Part shown: one piece after another, positions 1 through 9,606 of the stretch
Position numbering within the stretch: position 1 is the stretch's first letter
How the letters are laid out: each line of letters starts with the position of its first letter
Source: Paracoccaceae bacterium
GTDB taxonomy: Bacteria; Pseudomonadota; Alphaproteobacteria; Rhodobacterales; Rhodobacteraceae
Length of the DNA: 64,000 nt
Assembly: GCA_024742695.1 (NCBI GenBank)
Contig: JANSXY010000003.1
Span: 186,001-250,000, forward strand
Reading direction: 5' to 3'
Position numbers and translations under genes: made by a program
Notes under the pieces: generated by a model
What the model saw: the letters and a program-made list of their open reading frames with translations, nothing else
Databases searched by the model: none
What the model was told of the DNA's origin: nothing

Positions 1-24
1 GGCTGACGAGGAAAGGACTGGCGC

Positions 25-888
25 ATGAGCCGCATCGTTTACGTCAACGGAGACTGGCTGCCCGAGGCCGAGGCGAAGGTTTCGGTCTTCGACCGCGGGT
101 TCCTGATGGCCGACGGGGTCTACGAGGTGACCAGCGTTCTGGGCGGCAGGCTGATGGATTACGACGGCCACTATGCCCGCCTCGTCCGGTCGCTGAAGGA
201 ACTGGACATGGATTGCCCGCTGGGTCGCGACGACCTGCTGGCGATCCACCGCGAGATCGTCGCGAAGAACGGGATCGACGAGGGGATGGTCTATCTTCAG
301 GTCACCCGCGGCAATCCCGGCGACCGGGATTTCGTGTTCCCCGATCCGGCCGCAACGCCGCCCACGGTGGTGCTGTTCACCCAGTCCAAGCCCGGCCTGG
401 CCGAAAGCCCGGCGGCGAAGACCGGGATCAGGGTGATCTCGATCCCCGACATCCGCTGGGGCCGGCGCGACATCAAGACGGTGCAGCTGCTTTACCCCTC
501 GATGGGCAAGATGCTGGCGAAGAAGGCCGGCTGCGACGATGCCTGGATGATCGAGGACGGGCTGGTGACCGAGGGCACGTCGAACAACGCCTATATCGTC
601 ACCGGCGGCCGGATCGTCACCCGCGACCTGTCCAGCGACATCCTGCACGGTATCACCCGCGCCGCGGTGCTGCGTTTCGCCCGCGAGGCGCAGATGGAAG
701 TCGAGGAACGGCCCTTCACGCTGGCCGAGGCGCAGGCGGCGGACGAGGCGTTCATCACCTCGGCCTCGACCTTCGTGATGCCGGTGGTGGAGATCGACGG
801 GCAGGCGGTGGGCGCCGGCACGCCCGGCCCGGTCGCCACCCGGCTGCGGGAAATCTACATCGAGGAAAGCCGCCGGGCGGCGATCTGA
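25..888 (+). CDS. dat: D-amino-acid aminotransferase (PLP class IV)
   Basis: A fold-type IV PLP aminotransferase, most like D-alanine aminotransferase, which exchanges amino groups between D-amino acids and 2-oxo acids in the cytosol and so links to D-alanine and D-glutamate supply. The N-terminal block VSVFDRGFLMADGVYE (residues 19-34) is typical. The Schiff-base lysine is the K of RRDIKTVQLL (about Lys151), and EGTSNNAY (from Glu183) lies on the cofactor. The length of 287 aa is normal for the family. The ATG is preceded by AAGGA at a usable distance. Branched-chain aminotransferase and aminodeoxychorismate lyase share the fold, so the substrate is inferred from overall similarity. Confidence 0.85.
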   Translation: MSRIVYVNGDWLPEAEAKVSVFDRGFLMADGVYEVTSVLGGRLMDYDGHYARLVRSLKELDMDCPLGRDDLLAIHREIVAKNGIDEGMVYLQVTRGNPGDRDFVFPDPAATPPTVVLFTQSKPGLAESPAAKTGIRVISIPDIRWGRRDIKTVQLLYPSMGKMLAKKAGCDDAWMIEDGLVTEGTSNNAYIVTGGRIVTRDLSSDILHGITRAAVLRFAREAQMEVEERPFTLAEAQAADEAFITSASTFVMPVVEIDGQAVGAGTPGPVATRLREIYIEESRRAAI

Positions 889-907
889 CCGTCGCCCGGC
901 CGCGGGT

Positions 908-1234
908 TCAGCCGCGGTCGGGGCCGACGTTCTCGCGGAACGCGACCTCGAAGGCGGCCTGCTTGGCCGCGTCGGCCTCGGTCTGGTTCCGCGCCTTCCA
1001 GTCGTCGTAGGGCATGCCGTAGTAAAGCTCGCGCGCCTCGTCCTTCGACATCGCGATGCCGCGGTCCGCCGCGGCCTCCTGCAGCCAGCGCGACAGGCAG
1101 TTGCGGCAAAAGCCGGCCAGGTTCATCAGGTCGATGTTCTGCACGTCGGCGCGCTTTTCCATCAGGTGTTCGCGCAGGGTGCGGAAGGCCGCGGCCTCCA
1201 GCTCCGTCATGGTGCGGTCGTCGATCTTGTCCAT
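908..1234 (-). CDS. DUF1244 family protein
   Basis: A short soluble protein of 108 aa that matches the DUF1244 (SMc04008-type) family of alpha- and gammaproteobacteria. Typical features are the helical N-terminus, the cysteine pair in AGFCRNCLSRW and the conserved block DEARELYYGMPYDDWK near residues 68-81. The family has no established biochemical role. The gene lies tail-to-tail with the aminotransferase, and its ATG is only 12 bases after the stop of the upstream N-formylglutamate amidohydrolase gene, so the two are probably one leftward transcript. The two cysteines could bind metal, but this is a guess. Confidence 0.8.
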   Translation of the reverse strand: MDKIDDRTMTELEAAAFRTLREHLMEKRADVQNIDLMNLAGFCRNCLSRWLQEAAADRGIAMSKDEARELYYGMPYDDWKARNQTEADAAKQAAFEVAFRENVGPDRG

Positions 1235-1250
1235 TGCGTCCTCCGTTCGC

Positions 1251-1994
1251 CTAAAGTCCCGAGGCGCCGAGCACCTCTTGCAGCATCGGCGCCAGCCGCG
1301 CGGCCCAGTGCGCCTGCGCGGCCTCGGTGCCGATCAGGTCGTTGCGCAGCTCGATCAGCAGGTTCGGCCGCCCCGGCGTCAGCGCGTGCCGATCGATCGA
1401 GTCGCCCTCCAGATGTCCTAGATAGGGCTGGTTGTCGCCCACGCACAGGTCCGGTTCCGCCCGCAGCCGGTCGATCATCGCCCGCGCAAGCCGGTCGTCG
1501 CGATGCGAGTACAGCACCGCGACATGCCAGGGCCGCGGCGGCCGGCCGGCAAGCTGCGGGGTGAAACTGTGGATCGCGCAGATCGCCGTGTCGGGCCGGC
1601 GCGCGGCCAGCGCCGCGTAGGCGGCGTGATAGGGGCGGTAGAGCCGGTCGAGCCGGCGCTCCGTTTCCTCCGGGCCGGCGTGGCGGTTCGCGGGGATCAC
1701 CGTACCGTCGTAAAGCTTCATCAGCAGCGTCGGGTCGTCCTCGCCGCGATTCGGGTCGATCACCAGCCGCGAGAACCGGCTGAGGATCGCCGGCGCATCC
1801 AGCCGGCGGGCCAGGTCGCGGGTCAGGCCCGCCGCCCCGACATCGAGCGCGATGTGGCGCTCCATGTCCGCCGCCGAGATGCCCAGGCTGCCACCGCCGA
1901 TCCAGTCGGGCACGATGTTGGTGGCGTGGTCGCAGGTGACCAGCCAGCGGCCGGGCCGGTCCGCGCCGAGGATGTCGAAGGCCTGGATCGTCAT
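1251..1994 (-). CDS. N-formylglutamate amidohydrolase family protein
   Basis: Belongs to the N-formylglutamate amidohydrolase family (PF05013), zinc-type hydrolases that release formate from N-formylglutamate, the last step of one histidine degradation route. The conserved VTCDHATNIVP lies about 15-25 residues from the chosen start; SRLVIDPNR and AICAIHSFTP follow, and LLIELRNDLI is near the C-terminus. I chose the ATG at 1994 (247 aa) because homology begins at once. Longer frames starting at 2018 or 2087 would add an unconserved tail that runs into the pyk promoter. No other hut gene is nearby, so the substrate may be another N-acyl or N-formyl amino acid. Confidence 0.8.
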   Translation of the reverse strand: MTIQAFDILGADRPGRWLVTCDHATNIVPDWIGGGSLGISAADMERHIALDVGAAGLTRDLARRLDAPAILSRFSRLVIDPNRGEDDPTLLMKLYDGTVIPANRHAGPEETERRLDRLYRPYHAAYAALAARRPDTAICAIHSFTPQLAGRPPRPWHVAVLYSHRDDRLARAMIDRLRAEPDLCVGDNQPYLGHLEGDSIDRHALTPGRPNLLIELRNDLIGTEAAQAHWAARLAPMLQEVLGASGL

Positions 1995-2042
1995 GCCGCT
2001 GTCGTCGCTTCCCGTCATCTCTGTCGCCGGCCCGGGCAGGCG

Positions 2043-2071
2043 TTGCTCCGGTTCCGGAATTGCTCCATACA
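2043..2071 (+). promoter_or_regulatory. Candidate sigma-70 promoter of pyk
   Basis: TTGCTC and CATACA are separated by 17 bases, about 50 bases before the pyk ATG. This is the pattern expected of a housekeeping promoter in this lineage. It overlaps the possible 5' extension of the divergent amidohydrolase gene, which supports the shorter start for that gene. Confidence 0.45.
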
Positions 2072-2119
2072 GGGCGCGGCCCACCACGACAATCGAACGA
2101 GATCAAGGGACGAGGCAGG

Positions 2120-3565
2120 ATGAGACGCCTTCGCAACGTGAAGATCGTGGCCACACTGGGCCCCTCTTCGAATGACTACGACACGATCCGGGCGCTGTTC
2201 GAGGCCGGGGCCGACGTGTTCCGCCTGAACATGAGCCACGGCACGCATGACGAGCAGCGGGCGCGCTACGACATCATTCGCCGGATCGAGGCGGACCTGA
2301 ACCGCCCGATCGCCGTCCTGGCCGACCTTCAGGGGCCGAAGCTCAGGGTCGGCACCTTTGCCGCCGGCGCCGCCGACCTCGAGGAAGGCCAGCATTTCCG
2401 CTTCGACCTGTCCGAGGCGCCGGGCGACGGCCATCGCGTCGGCCTGCCGCATCCCGAGATCTTCGCGGCGCTGGAACCCGGCGCGCGGCTTCTGGTCAAC
2501 GACGGCAAGATCCGCATGCGGGTCGAGGCCTGCGGCGCCGATTTCGCCGATTGCGTGGTCACCGCGGGCGGTACGATCTCCGACCGCAAGGGGGTGAACG
2601 TGCCCGACGTGGTGCTGCCGCTGCGCGCGTTGTCGGACAAGGACCGCGAAGACCTCGAATTCGCCTGCGAGATCGGGGCGGACTGGCTGGCGCTGTCCTT
2701 CGTGCAGCGGCCCGAGGACGTGGTCGAGGCGCGCGGCCTCGCCCGCGGCCGCGCCGCGATCCTGTCGAAGATCGAGAAGCCCGCCGCGGTGCGCAGCTTC
2801 AACGAGATCCTGTCGGTTTCCGACGGGATCATGGTGGCGCGCGGCGACCTTGGCGTGGAATTGCCCGTCCATTCGGTGCCGCCGATCCAGAAGCAGTTGG
2901 TGCGGGCCTGCCGGGCCGCCGGCAAGCCGGTGATCGTGGCCACCCAGATGCTGGAAAGCATGATCGAAAGCCCGATGCCGACGCGGGCCGAGGTGTCCGA
3001 CGTCGCGACCGCGATCTACGAGGGTGCCGACGCGGTGATGCTGTCGGCCGAAAGCGCGGCCGGGCAGTACCCGGTCGACGCGGTCGAGACGATGAACAAC
3101 GTCGCGATCTCGGTCGAGGGCGACCAGACCTATCGCGAGGTGATCGAGGCCAGCCGCAAGGCGCAGCGCCGCACGGTGGCCGACGCGATGGTCGCCGCCG
3201 CGCGCGAGATCGCCGAGACGACCGATGTGAACGCGATCTGCTGTTTCACCCAGTCGGGCACGACGGTGAGCCTGGTGGCACGGGAACGGCCGCGGGTTCC
3301 GATCCTGGCGATGAGCCCGATCACCTCGGTGCTGCGCCGCCTGTGCCTGACCTGGGGGGTGCACTGTGTCTACGCGGGCGAACTGGAGCGGTTCAAGCAG
3401 GCCGTGGTCGGCGCCGTGCGCGCGGCGCGCGAATTCGGCTTCGCCGACGAGCATCACAAGATCGTCGTGATCGCCGGTGTGCCGTTCAACGTGCAGGGAT
3501 CGACCAACATCATCCGCGTGGCGCCCTGCGACGAGCGATTGATCTTCCGCACCGACCCGGAGTAG
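2120..3565 (+). CDS. pyk: Pyruvate kinase
   Basis: Converts phosphoenolpyruvate and ADP to pyruvate and ATP in the cytosol, the last step of lower glycolysis/Entner-Doudoroff metabolism. All family landmarks are present: KIVATLGPSS at residues 8-17, RLNMSHG, LADLQGPKLRVG, the catalytic-lysine signature ILSKIEKPAAVRSFNEI, VARGDLGVE for metal binding, and ATQMLESMI followed by PTRAEVSDVATAIYEGAD. The length of 481 aa covers the A, B and C domains. The ATG at 2120 has AAGGGA and GGCAGG just upstream; an in-frame ATG at 2060 would add an unconserved leader. Confidence 0.97.
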   Translation: MRRLRNVKIVATLGPSSNDYDTIRALFEAGADVFRLNMSHGTHDEQRARYDIIRRIEADLNRPIAVLADLQGPKLRVGTFAAGAADLEEGQHFRFDLSEAPGDGHRVGLPHPEIFAALEPGARLLVNDGKIRMRVEACGADFADCVVTAGGTISDRKGVNVPDVVLPLRALSDKDREDLEFACEIGADWLALSFVQRPEDVVEARGLARGRAAILSKIEKPAAVRSFNEILSVSDGIMVARGDLGVELPVHSVPPIQKQLVRACRAAGKPVIVATQMLESMIESPMPTRAEVSDVATAIYEGADAVMLSAESAAGQYPVDAVETMNNVAISVEGDQTYREVIEASRKAQRRTVADAMVAAAREIAETTDVNAICCFTQSGTTVSLVARERPRVPILAMSPITSVLRRLCLTWGVHCVYAGELERFKQAVVGAVRAAREFGFADEHHKIVVIAGVPFNVQGSTNIIRVAPCDERLIFRTDPE

Positions 3566-3597
3566 CATCCTTTCGTTTAGGGTGCCGGGGTGTCCGT

Positions 3598-3822
3598 GTG
3601 GACAGTGACCTGTTGACCGTTCTGGGATTGAGTTTCGTGGCCGTCTCGATCGCCGCGACGGTGTCCGCCTTTGCCGAAAGCCGGTCGCCGGTGGCGTCGA
3701 TCGCGCTGCTTCTCACCGGTCTCACGCTCGTTATCCTGGCGATCGCGCATGGTCCCGAAGGCTATGGACCGGGCCAGATACCCGATGCCGTCGTCCGCGT
3801 CATGGTGCGCATCTTCGGCTGA
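3598..3822 (+). CDS. Small membrane protein, unknown function
   Basis: A 74-aa frame starting with GTG, 32 bases after pyk, with a GGGG stretch upstream of the start. It encodes two hydrophobic helices, roughly residues 5-24 (LLTVLGLSFVAVS...) and 31-50 (IALLLTGLTLVILAIAH), and a short tail. That pattern and the position between pyk and rpmI suggest a real two-span inner-membrane protein of the kind often left as hypothetical in Rhodobacteraceae. No motif points to a function. A different GTG a few bases upstream is in another frame, so the exact start is uncertain. Confidence 0.55.
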   Translation: MDSDLLTVLGLSFVAVSIAATVSAFAESRSPVASIALLLTGLTLVILAIAHGPEGYGPGQIPDAVVRVMVRIFG

Positions 3823-3842
3823 GGCCGGCGGCGCGAAAGCCC

Positions 3843-3870
3843 TTGCCATGCCGCCCCGCCGCCGCTATAC
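3843..3870 (+). promoter_or_regulatory. Promoter of rpmI-rplT
   Basis: TTGCCA and CTATAC with a 16-base spacer, about 75 bases before the rpmI ATG. This is one of the best matches in the window to a housekeeping promoter. The intervening leader (3877-3945) is long enough for ribosomal-protein feedback control, but I see no specific structure there. Confidence 0.6.
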
Positions 3871-3945
3871 GCCCGCTCTCTACCCGCGCGGCCGGCCGAA
3901 GAGGCATGCCGAGTCGTGCGTTCACGTCCCGAACAGGAGAGCGAA

Positions 3946-4146
3946 ATGCCCAAGATGAAGACGAAATCCGGCGCCAAGAAGCGGTTTCGGATGACTGCGA
4001 CCGGCAAGGTGAAATTCACCCAGGCCGGCAAGCGCCACGGCATGATCAAGCGCACGACGAAGTTCATCCGCGATGCCCGCGGCATGTCGATCCTGGCCGA
4101 TTGCGACGCCAAGATCGTCAAGAAATACATGCCCTACGATCGCTGA
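3946..4146 (+). CDS. rpmI: 50S ribosomal protein L35
   Basis: Ribosomal protein L35, a basic 66-aa large-subunit protein. The start [13 protein letters not shown] and the internal [18 protein letters not shown] are diagnostic. CAGGAGAG lies 6-7 bases before the ATG. It is followed 13 bases later by rplT, the usual rpmI-rplT pair, which in many bacteria is controlled by L20 binding to the leader mRNA. infC is not next to it here. Confidence 0.97.
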   Translation: MPKMKTKSGAKKRFRMTATGKVKFTQAGKRHGMIKRTTKFIRDARGMSILADCDAKIVKKYMPYDR

Positions 4147-4159
4147 GGAGGCTTGAGAG

Positions 4160-4522
4160 ATGTCCCGCGTCAAATCCGGCAAGGTCACCCACGCCCGTCA
4201 TCGCAAGGTCGTCAAGGCCGCGAAGGGCTATTACGCCGCGCGCTCGCGCAATTTCCGCACCGCCACCCAGGCGGTCGACAAGGCCAACCAGTACGCCACG
4301 CGCGACCGCAAGGTGCGCAAGCGCAACTTCCGCGCGCTGTGGATCCAGCGGATCAACGCCGCGGTCCGCGCGATCGACGAGACGATGACCTATTCGCGCT
4401 TCATCAACGGGCTGGCGAAGGCCGGCGTCGAGGTGGACCGCAAGGTGCTGGCCGATCTGGCCGTGCATGAACCGGCGGCCTTCGACGCCATCGTGCAGCG
4501 CGCCAAGGCCGCGATGGCCTGA
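4160..4522 (+). CDS. rplT: 50S ribosomal protein L20
   Basis: Ribosomal protein L20, required early in 50S assembly and often an autogenous regulator of its own operon. The arginine/lysine-rich N-terminal extension ([20 protein letters not shown]) and the globular C-terminal half ([37 protein letters not shown]) are both present. Its 120 aa is the standard length. GAGGAGG stands 10 bases before the ATG. A strong intrinsic terminator follows at 4551, which closes the rpmI-rplT unit before pheS. Confidence 0.97.
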   Translation: MSRVKSGKVTHARHRKVVKAAKGYYAARSRNFRTATQAVDKANQYATRDRKVRKRNFRALWIQRINAAVRAIDETMTYSRFINGLAKAGVEVDRKVLADLAVHEPAAFDAIVQRAKAAMA

Positions 4523-4550
4523 TCCGCCCCCAGGCGGACTGAAAGGTTCG

Positions 4551-4581
4551 GCCCCGCGCGGCAGCCCCGCGCGGGGCTTTT
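4551..4581 (+). terminator. Intrinsic terminator after rplT
   Basis: GCCCCGCGC at 4551-4559 pairs with GCGCGGGGC at 4569-4577 (9 bp, 9-base loop) and is followed directly by four T residues. Confidence 0.8.
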
Positions 4582-4685
4582 CCGTGCCCGCCCTTGAAAC
4601 CCGCGCCCGTGCTGGCTAAGGCGACGGCGATGATTGCTTGCGGTCCGTGGCGCCAGATCGGCCCGAACGGGCCCGGAGGATGACG

Positions 4686-5768
4686 ATGGACGGCTTGGAC
4701 GCGCTGAAACAGGGCTACCTGAACCGGATCGCCGAGGCGGGCGACGAGGCCGCGCTGGAGGAAATTCGCCTCGCCGCGCTGGGCAAGAAGGGCGAGATCA
4801 GCCTGAAGATGCGCGAACTGGGCCGGATGTCGCCGGAGGAGCGGACGGCGGCGGGCAAGGTGCTGAACGCGCTGAAGGACGAGATCGACGCCGCGCTGCG
4901 CGCCAAGAAATCGGCGCTTGCCGATGCCGCGCTGGATGCCCGGCTGGCCACCGAATGGCTGGACGTCACCCTGCCGGGCCGGCCGCGCCGGCAAGGCACG
5001 ATCCACCCGGTCAGCCAGGTGACCGAGGAGGTCACCGCGATCTTCGCCGACATGGGCTTTGCCGTCGCCGAGGGGCCGCAGATCGAAAGCGACTGGATGA
5101 ATTTCGACGCGCTCAACATCCCGCCGGAACATCCCGCGCGGCAGGAGCATGACACGTTCTTCATGGCCCGCGCCGAGGGCGACAACCGGCCCCCGCACGT
5201 GCTGCGCACCCACACCTCGCCGGTGCAGATCCGCGCGATGATGGCCGCCGGCGCACCGATCCGGGTGATCGCGCCGGGCCGTGTCTACCGGATGGACATG
5301 GACCAGACGCACGCGCCGATGTTCCACCAGGTCGAGGGGCTGGCGATCGACCGCGACATCTCGATGGCGCAGCTGAAATGGGTGCTGGAGGAATTCTGCC
5401 GCGCCTTTTTCGAGGTGGACGAGGTCGAACTGCGGTTCCGCGCCTCGCATTTCCCGTTCACCGACCCCTCGGCCGAGGTCGCGCTCCGGTGCAGCTGGGA
5501 GGGCGGGCAGCTGAAGATCGGCGAGGGCAATTCCTGGATGGAAATCCTCGGGTCGGGCATGGTGCACCCGAAGGTGCTGGCCGCCGGCGGGATCGACCCG
5601 GCCGAGTGGCAGGGCTTCGCCTTCGGCATGGGGATCGACCGGCTGGCGATGCTGAAATATGGCATCCCCGATTTGCGCGCGTTCTTCGACAGCGACCTGC
5701 GGTGGCTCAGGCACTACGGGTTCAGCGCACTTGATGTTCCCAGCGTCGCAGGGGGGCTCTCCAAATGA
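4686..5768 (+). CDS. pheS: Phenylalanine-tRNA ligase alpha subunit
   Basis: Catalytic subunit of the (alpha-beta)2 phenylalanyl-tRNA synthetase. It has an N-terminal coiled-coil tRNA-binding part (to about residue 90) and a class II core with motif 2 ([19 protein letters not shown]) and motif 3 ([18 protein letters not shown]). I start it at the second of two close ATGs (4686, 360 aa) because GGAGG sits 6 bases before it; the alternative is 4680. The last bases ATGA overlap the pheT start, so the two subunits are translationally coupled. Confidence 0.95.
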   Translation: MDGLDALKQGYLNRIAEAGDEAALEEIRLAALGKKGEISLKMRELGRMSPEERTAAGKVLNALKDEIDAALRAKKSALADAALDARLATEWLDVTLPGRPRRQGTIHPVSQVTEEVTAIFADMGFAVAEGPQIESDWMNFDALNIPPEHPARQEHDTFFMARAEGDNRPPHVLRTHTSPVQIRAMMAAGAPIRVIAPGRVYRMDMDQTHAPMFHQVEGLAIDRDISMAQLKWVLEEFCRAFFEVDEVELRFRASHFPFTDPSAEVALRCSWEGGQLKIGEGNSWMEILGSGMVHPKVLAAGGIDPAEWQGFAFGMGIDRLAMLKYGIPDLRAFFDSDLRWLRHYGFSALDVPSVAGGLSK

Positions 5769-8173
5769 AATTCACCCTCTCCTGGCTGAAGGATCATCTC
5801 GACACCACCGCCACGGTCGACGAGATCGCCGAGGCGCTGACCGATCTCGGGCTGGAGGTCGAGGAGGTGTCGAACCCCGCCGCCCGGCTGGCGCCGTTCA
5901 CGCTGGCGAAGGTTCTTCACGCCGAACAGCATCCCGATGCCGACCGGCTGCGCGTCTGCCGGGTGCTGACGGACGAGGGCGAACGCCAGATCGTCTGCGG
6001 CGCGCCCAACGCCCGCGCGGGGATCACCGTGGTGCTCGCCAAGCCCGGCGACTACGTGCCCGGCATCGACACCACGCTTGGCGTCGGCAAGATCCGCGGC
6101 GTCGAAAGCCACGGCATGATGTGTTCCGAACGCGAGCTGGAACTGTCGGACGAACACGACGGGATCATCGAATTGCCCTCGGGCGAGGTCGGCCAAAGCT
6201 TTGCCGACTGGATGGCGGACCACCGGCCCGATGACATCGACCCGATGATCTACATCAAGATCACCCCGAACCGCCCCGACGCGCTGGGCGTGCATGGCAT
6301 CGCCCGCGACCTCGCCGCCCGCGGTCTCGGCCGGCTGAAGCCGTTGCATATCGAACCGGTCAAGGGCGGCTTTCCCTGCCCCGTCGGCGTGACCATCGAT
6401 CCCGCGCTGAAGGACACGGGCTGCCCGCTGTTCGCCGGGCGGCTCATTCGCGGCGTGACGAACGGCCCCTCGCCCGCCTGGCTTCAGGCGCGGCTTAAGG
6501 CGATCGGGCTGCGCCCGATCTCGGCGCTGGTCGACATCACCAATTTCTTCACCTTCGACCAGAACCGCCCGCTGCATGTCTTCGACGCGGGCAAGGTGAA
6601 GGGCGGGCTGCGCATCCATCCCGCGGCGGGCGGCGAGGAGATCGTCGCGCTCGACGACAAGACCTACAGGCTGCGCCCCGGCATGATGGTGATCTCGGAC
6701 GACGAAGGCCCCGAAAGCATCGCCGGGATCATGGGCGGCGCGCAGTCCGGCTGCTCCGGCGAAACGACCGACGTGTTCCTCGAAAGCGCCTTCTGGGATC
6801 CGATCACCATCGCCGCCACCGGCCGGGCGCTGAAGATCAATTCCGACGCGCGCTACCGGTTCGAACGCGGGGTCGATCCGGCCCATACCCTGCCGGGGCT
6901 TGAGGCCGCGACGCGGATGATCCTCGACCTGTGCGGCGGCGAGCCTTCGGAGGTGGTGATCGACGGCGCGGTGCCGGTGACCGACCGCGCCTATCCGTTC
7001 GATCCCGACCGGGTGATCCGGCTTGTCGGGATGGACATCCCGGCCGAAACGCAGCGCGCGACGCTTGCCGCGCTGGGCTTCCGGCTGGAGGGCGCGATGG
7101 CGCATCCGCCCGGCTGGCGGCCCGATATCCTGGGCGAAGCCGACCTGGTGGAAGAGGTGGCGCGCATCGCCTCGCTCACCCGGCTGCAGGGCAAACCGCT
7201 GCCGCGCGCCCGCGCCGGCGTGCCCGAACCGGTGCTGACGCCGATGCAGCGGCGCGAGGCCGCGGCGCGGCGGACGATCGCGGCGCTGGGCTACAACGAA
7301 TGCGTCACCTACAGCTTCATCGACGCGCGTTCGGCGGAACTCTTCGGCGGCGGGGCAGAGGCGACGCGGCTGGAAAACCCGATCTCGTCGGAAATGACGC
7401 ATATGCGGCCCGATCTGCTGCCCGCGCTTTTGCAGGCCGCGGCACGCAACCAGGCCCGCGGCCATGCCGACCTCGCGCTGTTCGAGGTCGGCCCGGCGTT
7501 CCACGGCGGCGAACCGGAGGAACAGGGCCTTCACGCCACCGGGCTCTTGGTCGGCGCGACCGCGCCGCGTGATCCCTTCGGTTCGCGCCGGGCGGTCGAT
7601 GTCTACGACGCCAAGGCCGACGCCGAGGCAGTGCTGGCCGCGATCGGCGCGCCGGCGAAGACGCAGATCACCCGCGACGTGCCGGGCTGGTGGCATCCCG
7701 GCCGCTCCGGCGCGATGCGGCTGGGCAAGACCGTTCTGGCCACCTTCGGCGAGGTGCATCCCCGCATCCTGCGCGGCTTCGACGTGAAGGGCCCGGCGGT
7801 GGCCTTCACCGTCTTCGTCGAGGCCGCGCCCTTCCCCAAGGCACGCGGCGCAACCCGCCCCGCGCTGGCGCAATCCGATCTGCCGGCGGTGGAACGCGAT
7901 TTCGCCTTCGTGGTGGATGACGGGGTGGAGGCGCTGGCGCTGGTCAATGCCGCCGCCGGCGCCGACAAGGCGCTGATCGAGCGGGTGTCGGTCTTCGACG
8001 AGTTCCGCGGCGAAAGGGCCCATGCGCAGATGGGCGCCGGCAAGAAATCGCTGGCGATCACCGTGCGGCTGCAACCGCGCGACAAGACCCTGACCGAGGA
8101 CGAGATCGAGGCGGTGGCCGCGAAGATCGTCGAGAAGGTCGTCAAGGCCACCGGCGGCGCGCTGCGCGGCTGA
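5765..8173 (+). CDS. pheT: Phenylalanine-tRNA ligase beta subunit
   Basis: Structural and editing subunit of phenylalanyl-tRNA synthetase (802 aa, normal). Domain order can be followed: an EMAP-II-like tRNA-binding domain near residues 39-150 ([10 protein letters not shown]), the B3/B4 editing module ([19 protein letters not shown] and later [17 protein letters not shown]), the B5 domain, the class II-like core, and the C-terminal anticodon-binding ferredoxin-like domain ([20 protein letters not shown]). It overlaps pheS by 4 bases. Confidence 0.96.
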   Translation: MKFTLSWLKDHLDTTATVDEIAEALTDLGLEVEEVSNPAARLAPFTLAKVLHAEQHPDADRLRVCRVLTDEGERQIVCGAPNARAGITVVLAKPGDYVPGIDTTLGVGKIRGVESHGMMCSERELELSDEHDGIIELPSGEVGQSFADWMADHRPDDIDPMIYIKITPNRPDALGVHGIARDLAARGLGRLKPLHIEPVKGGFPCPVGVTIDPALKDTGCPLFAGRLIRGVTNGPSPAWLQARLKAIGLRPISALVDITNFFTFDQNRPLHVFDAGKVKGGLRIHPAAGGEEIVALDDKTYRLRPGMMVISDDEGPESIAGIMGGAQSGCSGETTDVFLESAFWDPITIAATGRALKINSDARYRFERGVDPAHTLPGLEAATRMILDLCGGEPSEVVIDGAVPVTDRAYPFDPDRVIRLVGMDIPAETQRATLAALGFRLEGAMAHPPGWRPDILGEADLVEEVARIASLTRLQGKPLPRARAGVPEPVLTPMQRREAAARRTIAALGYNECVTYSFIDARSAELFGGGAEATRLENPISSEMTHMRPDLLPALLQAAARNQARGHADLALFEVGPAFHGGEPEEQGLHATGLLVGATAPRDPFGSRRAVDVYDAKADAEAVLAAIGAPAKTQITRDVPGWWHPGRSGAMRLGKTVLATFGEVHPRILRGFDVKGPAVAFTVFVEAAPFPKARGATRPALAQSDLPAVERDFAFVVDDGVEALALVNAAAGADKALIERVSVFDEFRGERAHAQMGAGKKSLAITVRLQPRDKTLTEDEIEAVAAKIVEKVVKATGGALRG

Positions 8174-8222
8174 GCTTGCAATCGCCCCCCGCGCTGGCAG
8201 ACTGGCGCGGGGAGGAGGCGCG

Positions 8223-8861
8223 ATGTTCGCGGATCGAACCGAGGCCGGCCGGGCGCTGGCAGACAGGCTGGCCGGCATGGACTTGGCCGATCCGGTGATC
8301 TTCGCCCTGCCGCGCGGCGGGGTGCCGGTGGCGCTGCCGGTGGCGGACCGGCTGAACGCGCCCCTCGATCTTCTGCTGGTGCGCAAGCTCGGCGCGCCGG
8401 GCCAGCCGGAACTCGCCGTCGGCGCCGTGGTGGAGGGTGCCGAGCCGGTGATCAACGCCTCCGTCCTGCGGGCCTTCGGCCTTGCGCCCGGCGATCTCGC
8501 CGCGCAGGTCGATGCGAAACGCGCCGAGATCGCGGCGCGGCGCGCGCTCTGGCTGGCCGGGCGCGATCCGGTGCCGGTGGCGGGCCGCACCGCGGTGGTG
8601 GTCGACGACGGGATCGCCACGGGCGCGACGATGCGCGCGGCGCTGCGGGGCCTCGCGGCGCGCGGCCCGGCGCGGGTGATCCTTGCCGTGCCGGTGGCGC
8701 CGGCCGAGGTGATCGCCGATCTCGCGCCGCTGGTCGATCGGGCGGTCTGCCTCGACACCCCCGATCCGTTCTACGCCGTCGGCGCGCATTACCGGGTCTT
8801 CGACCAGGTCGCCGACGACGCCGTGGCGCGGATGCTGTCGGGTCAGTCGCGCGGCGGCTGA
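8223..8861 (+). CDS. Phosphoribosyltransferase-domain protein
   Basis: A 212-aa protein of the stand-alone phosphoribosyltransferase type. The PRPP-binding loop is VVVDDGIATGATM (about residues 124-136), and an early glycine/arginine loop FALPRGGVPVA occurs at residues 27-37. These enzymes use PRPP, but in this subgroup the base is not known, and several members sit beside unrelated hydrolases. The start is fixed by GGGGAGGAGG just before the ATG. Its last 19 bases overlap the 3' end of the convergent GST gene. Confidence 0.8.
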   Translation: MFADRTEAGRALADRLAGMDLADPVIFALPRGGVPVALPVADRLNAPLDLLLVRKLGAPGQPELAVGAVVEGAEPVINASVLRAFGLAPGDLAAQVDAKRAEIAARRALWLAGRDPVPVAGRTAVVVDDGIATGATMRAALRGLAARGPARVILAVPVAPAEVIADLAPLVDRAVCLDTPDPFYAVGAHYRVFDQVADDAVARMLSGQSRGG

Positions 8862-9544
8862 ACCAGCCCGCGCTGCACCGCCGGCCGGGCCAGGAACCTG
8901 TCGAGATAGCCGGGCACATGCGCCAGCCCGTCCCAGCCGACCTGCGCGCCCGCCGCGTAACCGTCGCGCATCGTCCGAAGCCAGGGGCAGATCGCGATAT
9001 CGGCGATCGAGTAGTCGCCGGCGATCCAGTCCTGCCCGGCCAGTTGCCCGTCCAGCACCCGCAGAAGCCGCGCGGCCTCGCCGTAGTAGCGCTGCCGCGG
9101 CCGCGGATCCTCGATCTCCTTGCCGGCGAAGGCGTGGAAGAACCCGACCTGCCCGAACATCGGCCCGATCCCGCCCATCTGGAACATCAGCCACTGGGTG
9201 ATCCGCCAACGGTCGTGCGGGCCGGACCCGATCAGCCTGCCGGTCTTTTCCGCGAGGTAGAGCAGGATCGCCCCGGATTCAAAGAGCGGCATGGGCGCGC
9301 CACCCGGCCCGTCGGGGTCGATGATCGCCGGGATCTTGTTGTTCGGGGCAAGCGACAGGAACGCCGTGCTCATCTGGTCCCGGCTGGCGAATTTCACGGT
9401 GTGCGCGTCATAGGCCAGCCCCATCTCCTCCAGCGCGATCGAGACCTTCACGCCATTCGGCGTCGGAAAGGAATAAAGCTGGATCGCGGTCGCATCGCGC
9501 GGCGGCCAGCGGCGGGTGATCGGGAAATCGGCAAGCGTGGTCAT
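8843..9544 (-). CDS. Nu-class glutathione S-transferase (YfcG/YghU-like)
   Basis: Glutathione S-transferase family protein of 233 aa. The N-terminal thioredoxin fold carries LYSFPTPNGVKVSIALEEMG (residues 23-42) and PNNKIPAIIDPD; the TPNG block is typical of the Nu class (E. coli YfcG and YghU), which acts as a disulfide-bond reductase with glutathione rather than as a classical conjugating enzyme. The helical C-terminal domain has the N-capping box DYSIADIAICPW. The ATG at 9544 has GGGG at a usable distance. It is convergent with and slightly overlaps the phosphoribosyltransferase gene. Confidence 0.88.
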   Translation of the reverse strand: MTTLADFPITRRWPPRDATAIQLYSFPTPNGVKVSIALEEMGLAYDAHTVKFASRDQMSTAFLSLAPNNKIPAIIDPDGPGGAPMPLFESGAILLYLAEKTGRLIGSGPHDRWRITQWLMFQMGGIGPMFGQVGFFHAFAGKEIEDPRPRQRYYGEAARLLRVLDGQLAGQDWIAGDYSIADIAICPWLRTMRDGYAAGAQVGWDGLAHVPGYLDRFLARPAVQRGLVQPPRD

Positions 9545-9606
9545 GGGCTACCCCTTCGTCGGTGAAGGCCCTTCCTAGCCCGCGCGCGGGCAGGGGAAAA
9601 CCGCGC

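Noticed and set aside
5714-8758. Very long open frame of about 1,000 codons on the minus strand across pheT
   Set aside because: It is antisense to pheT, has arginine/alanine/histidine-rich composition typical of shadow frames in G/C-rich DNA, and no domain.
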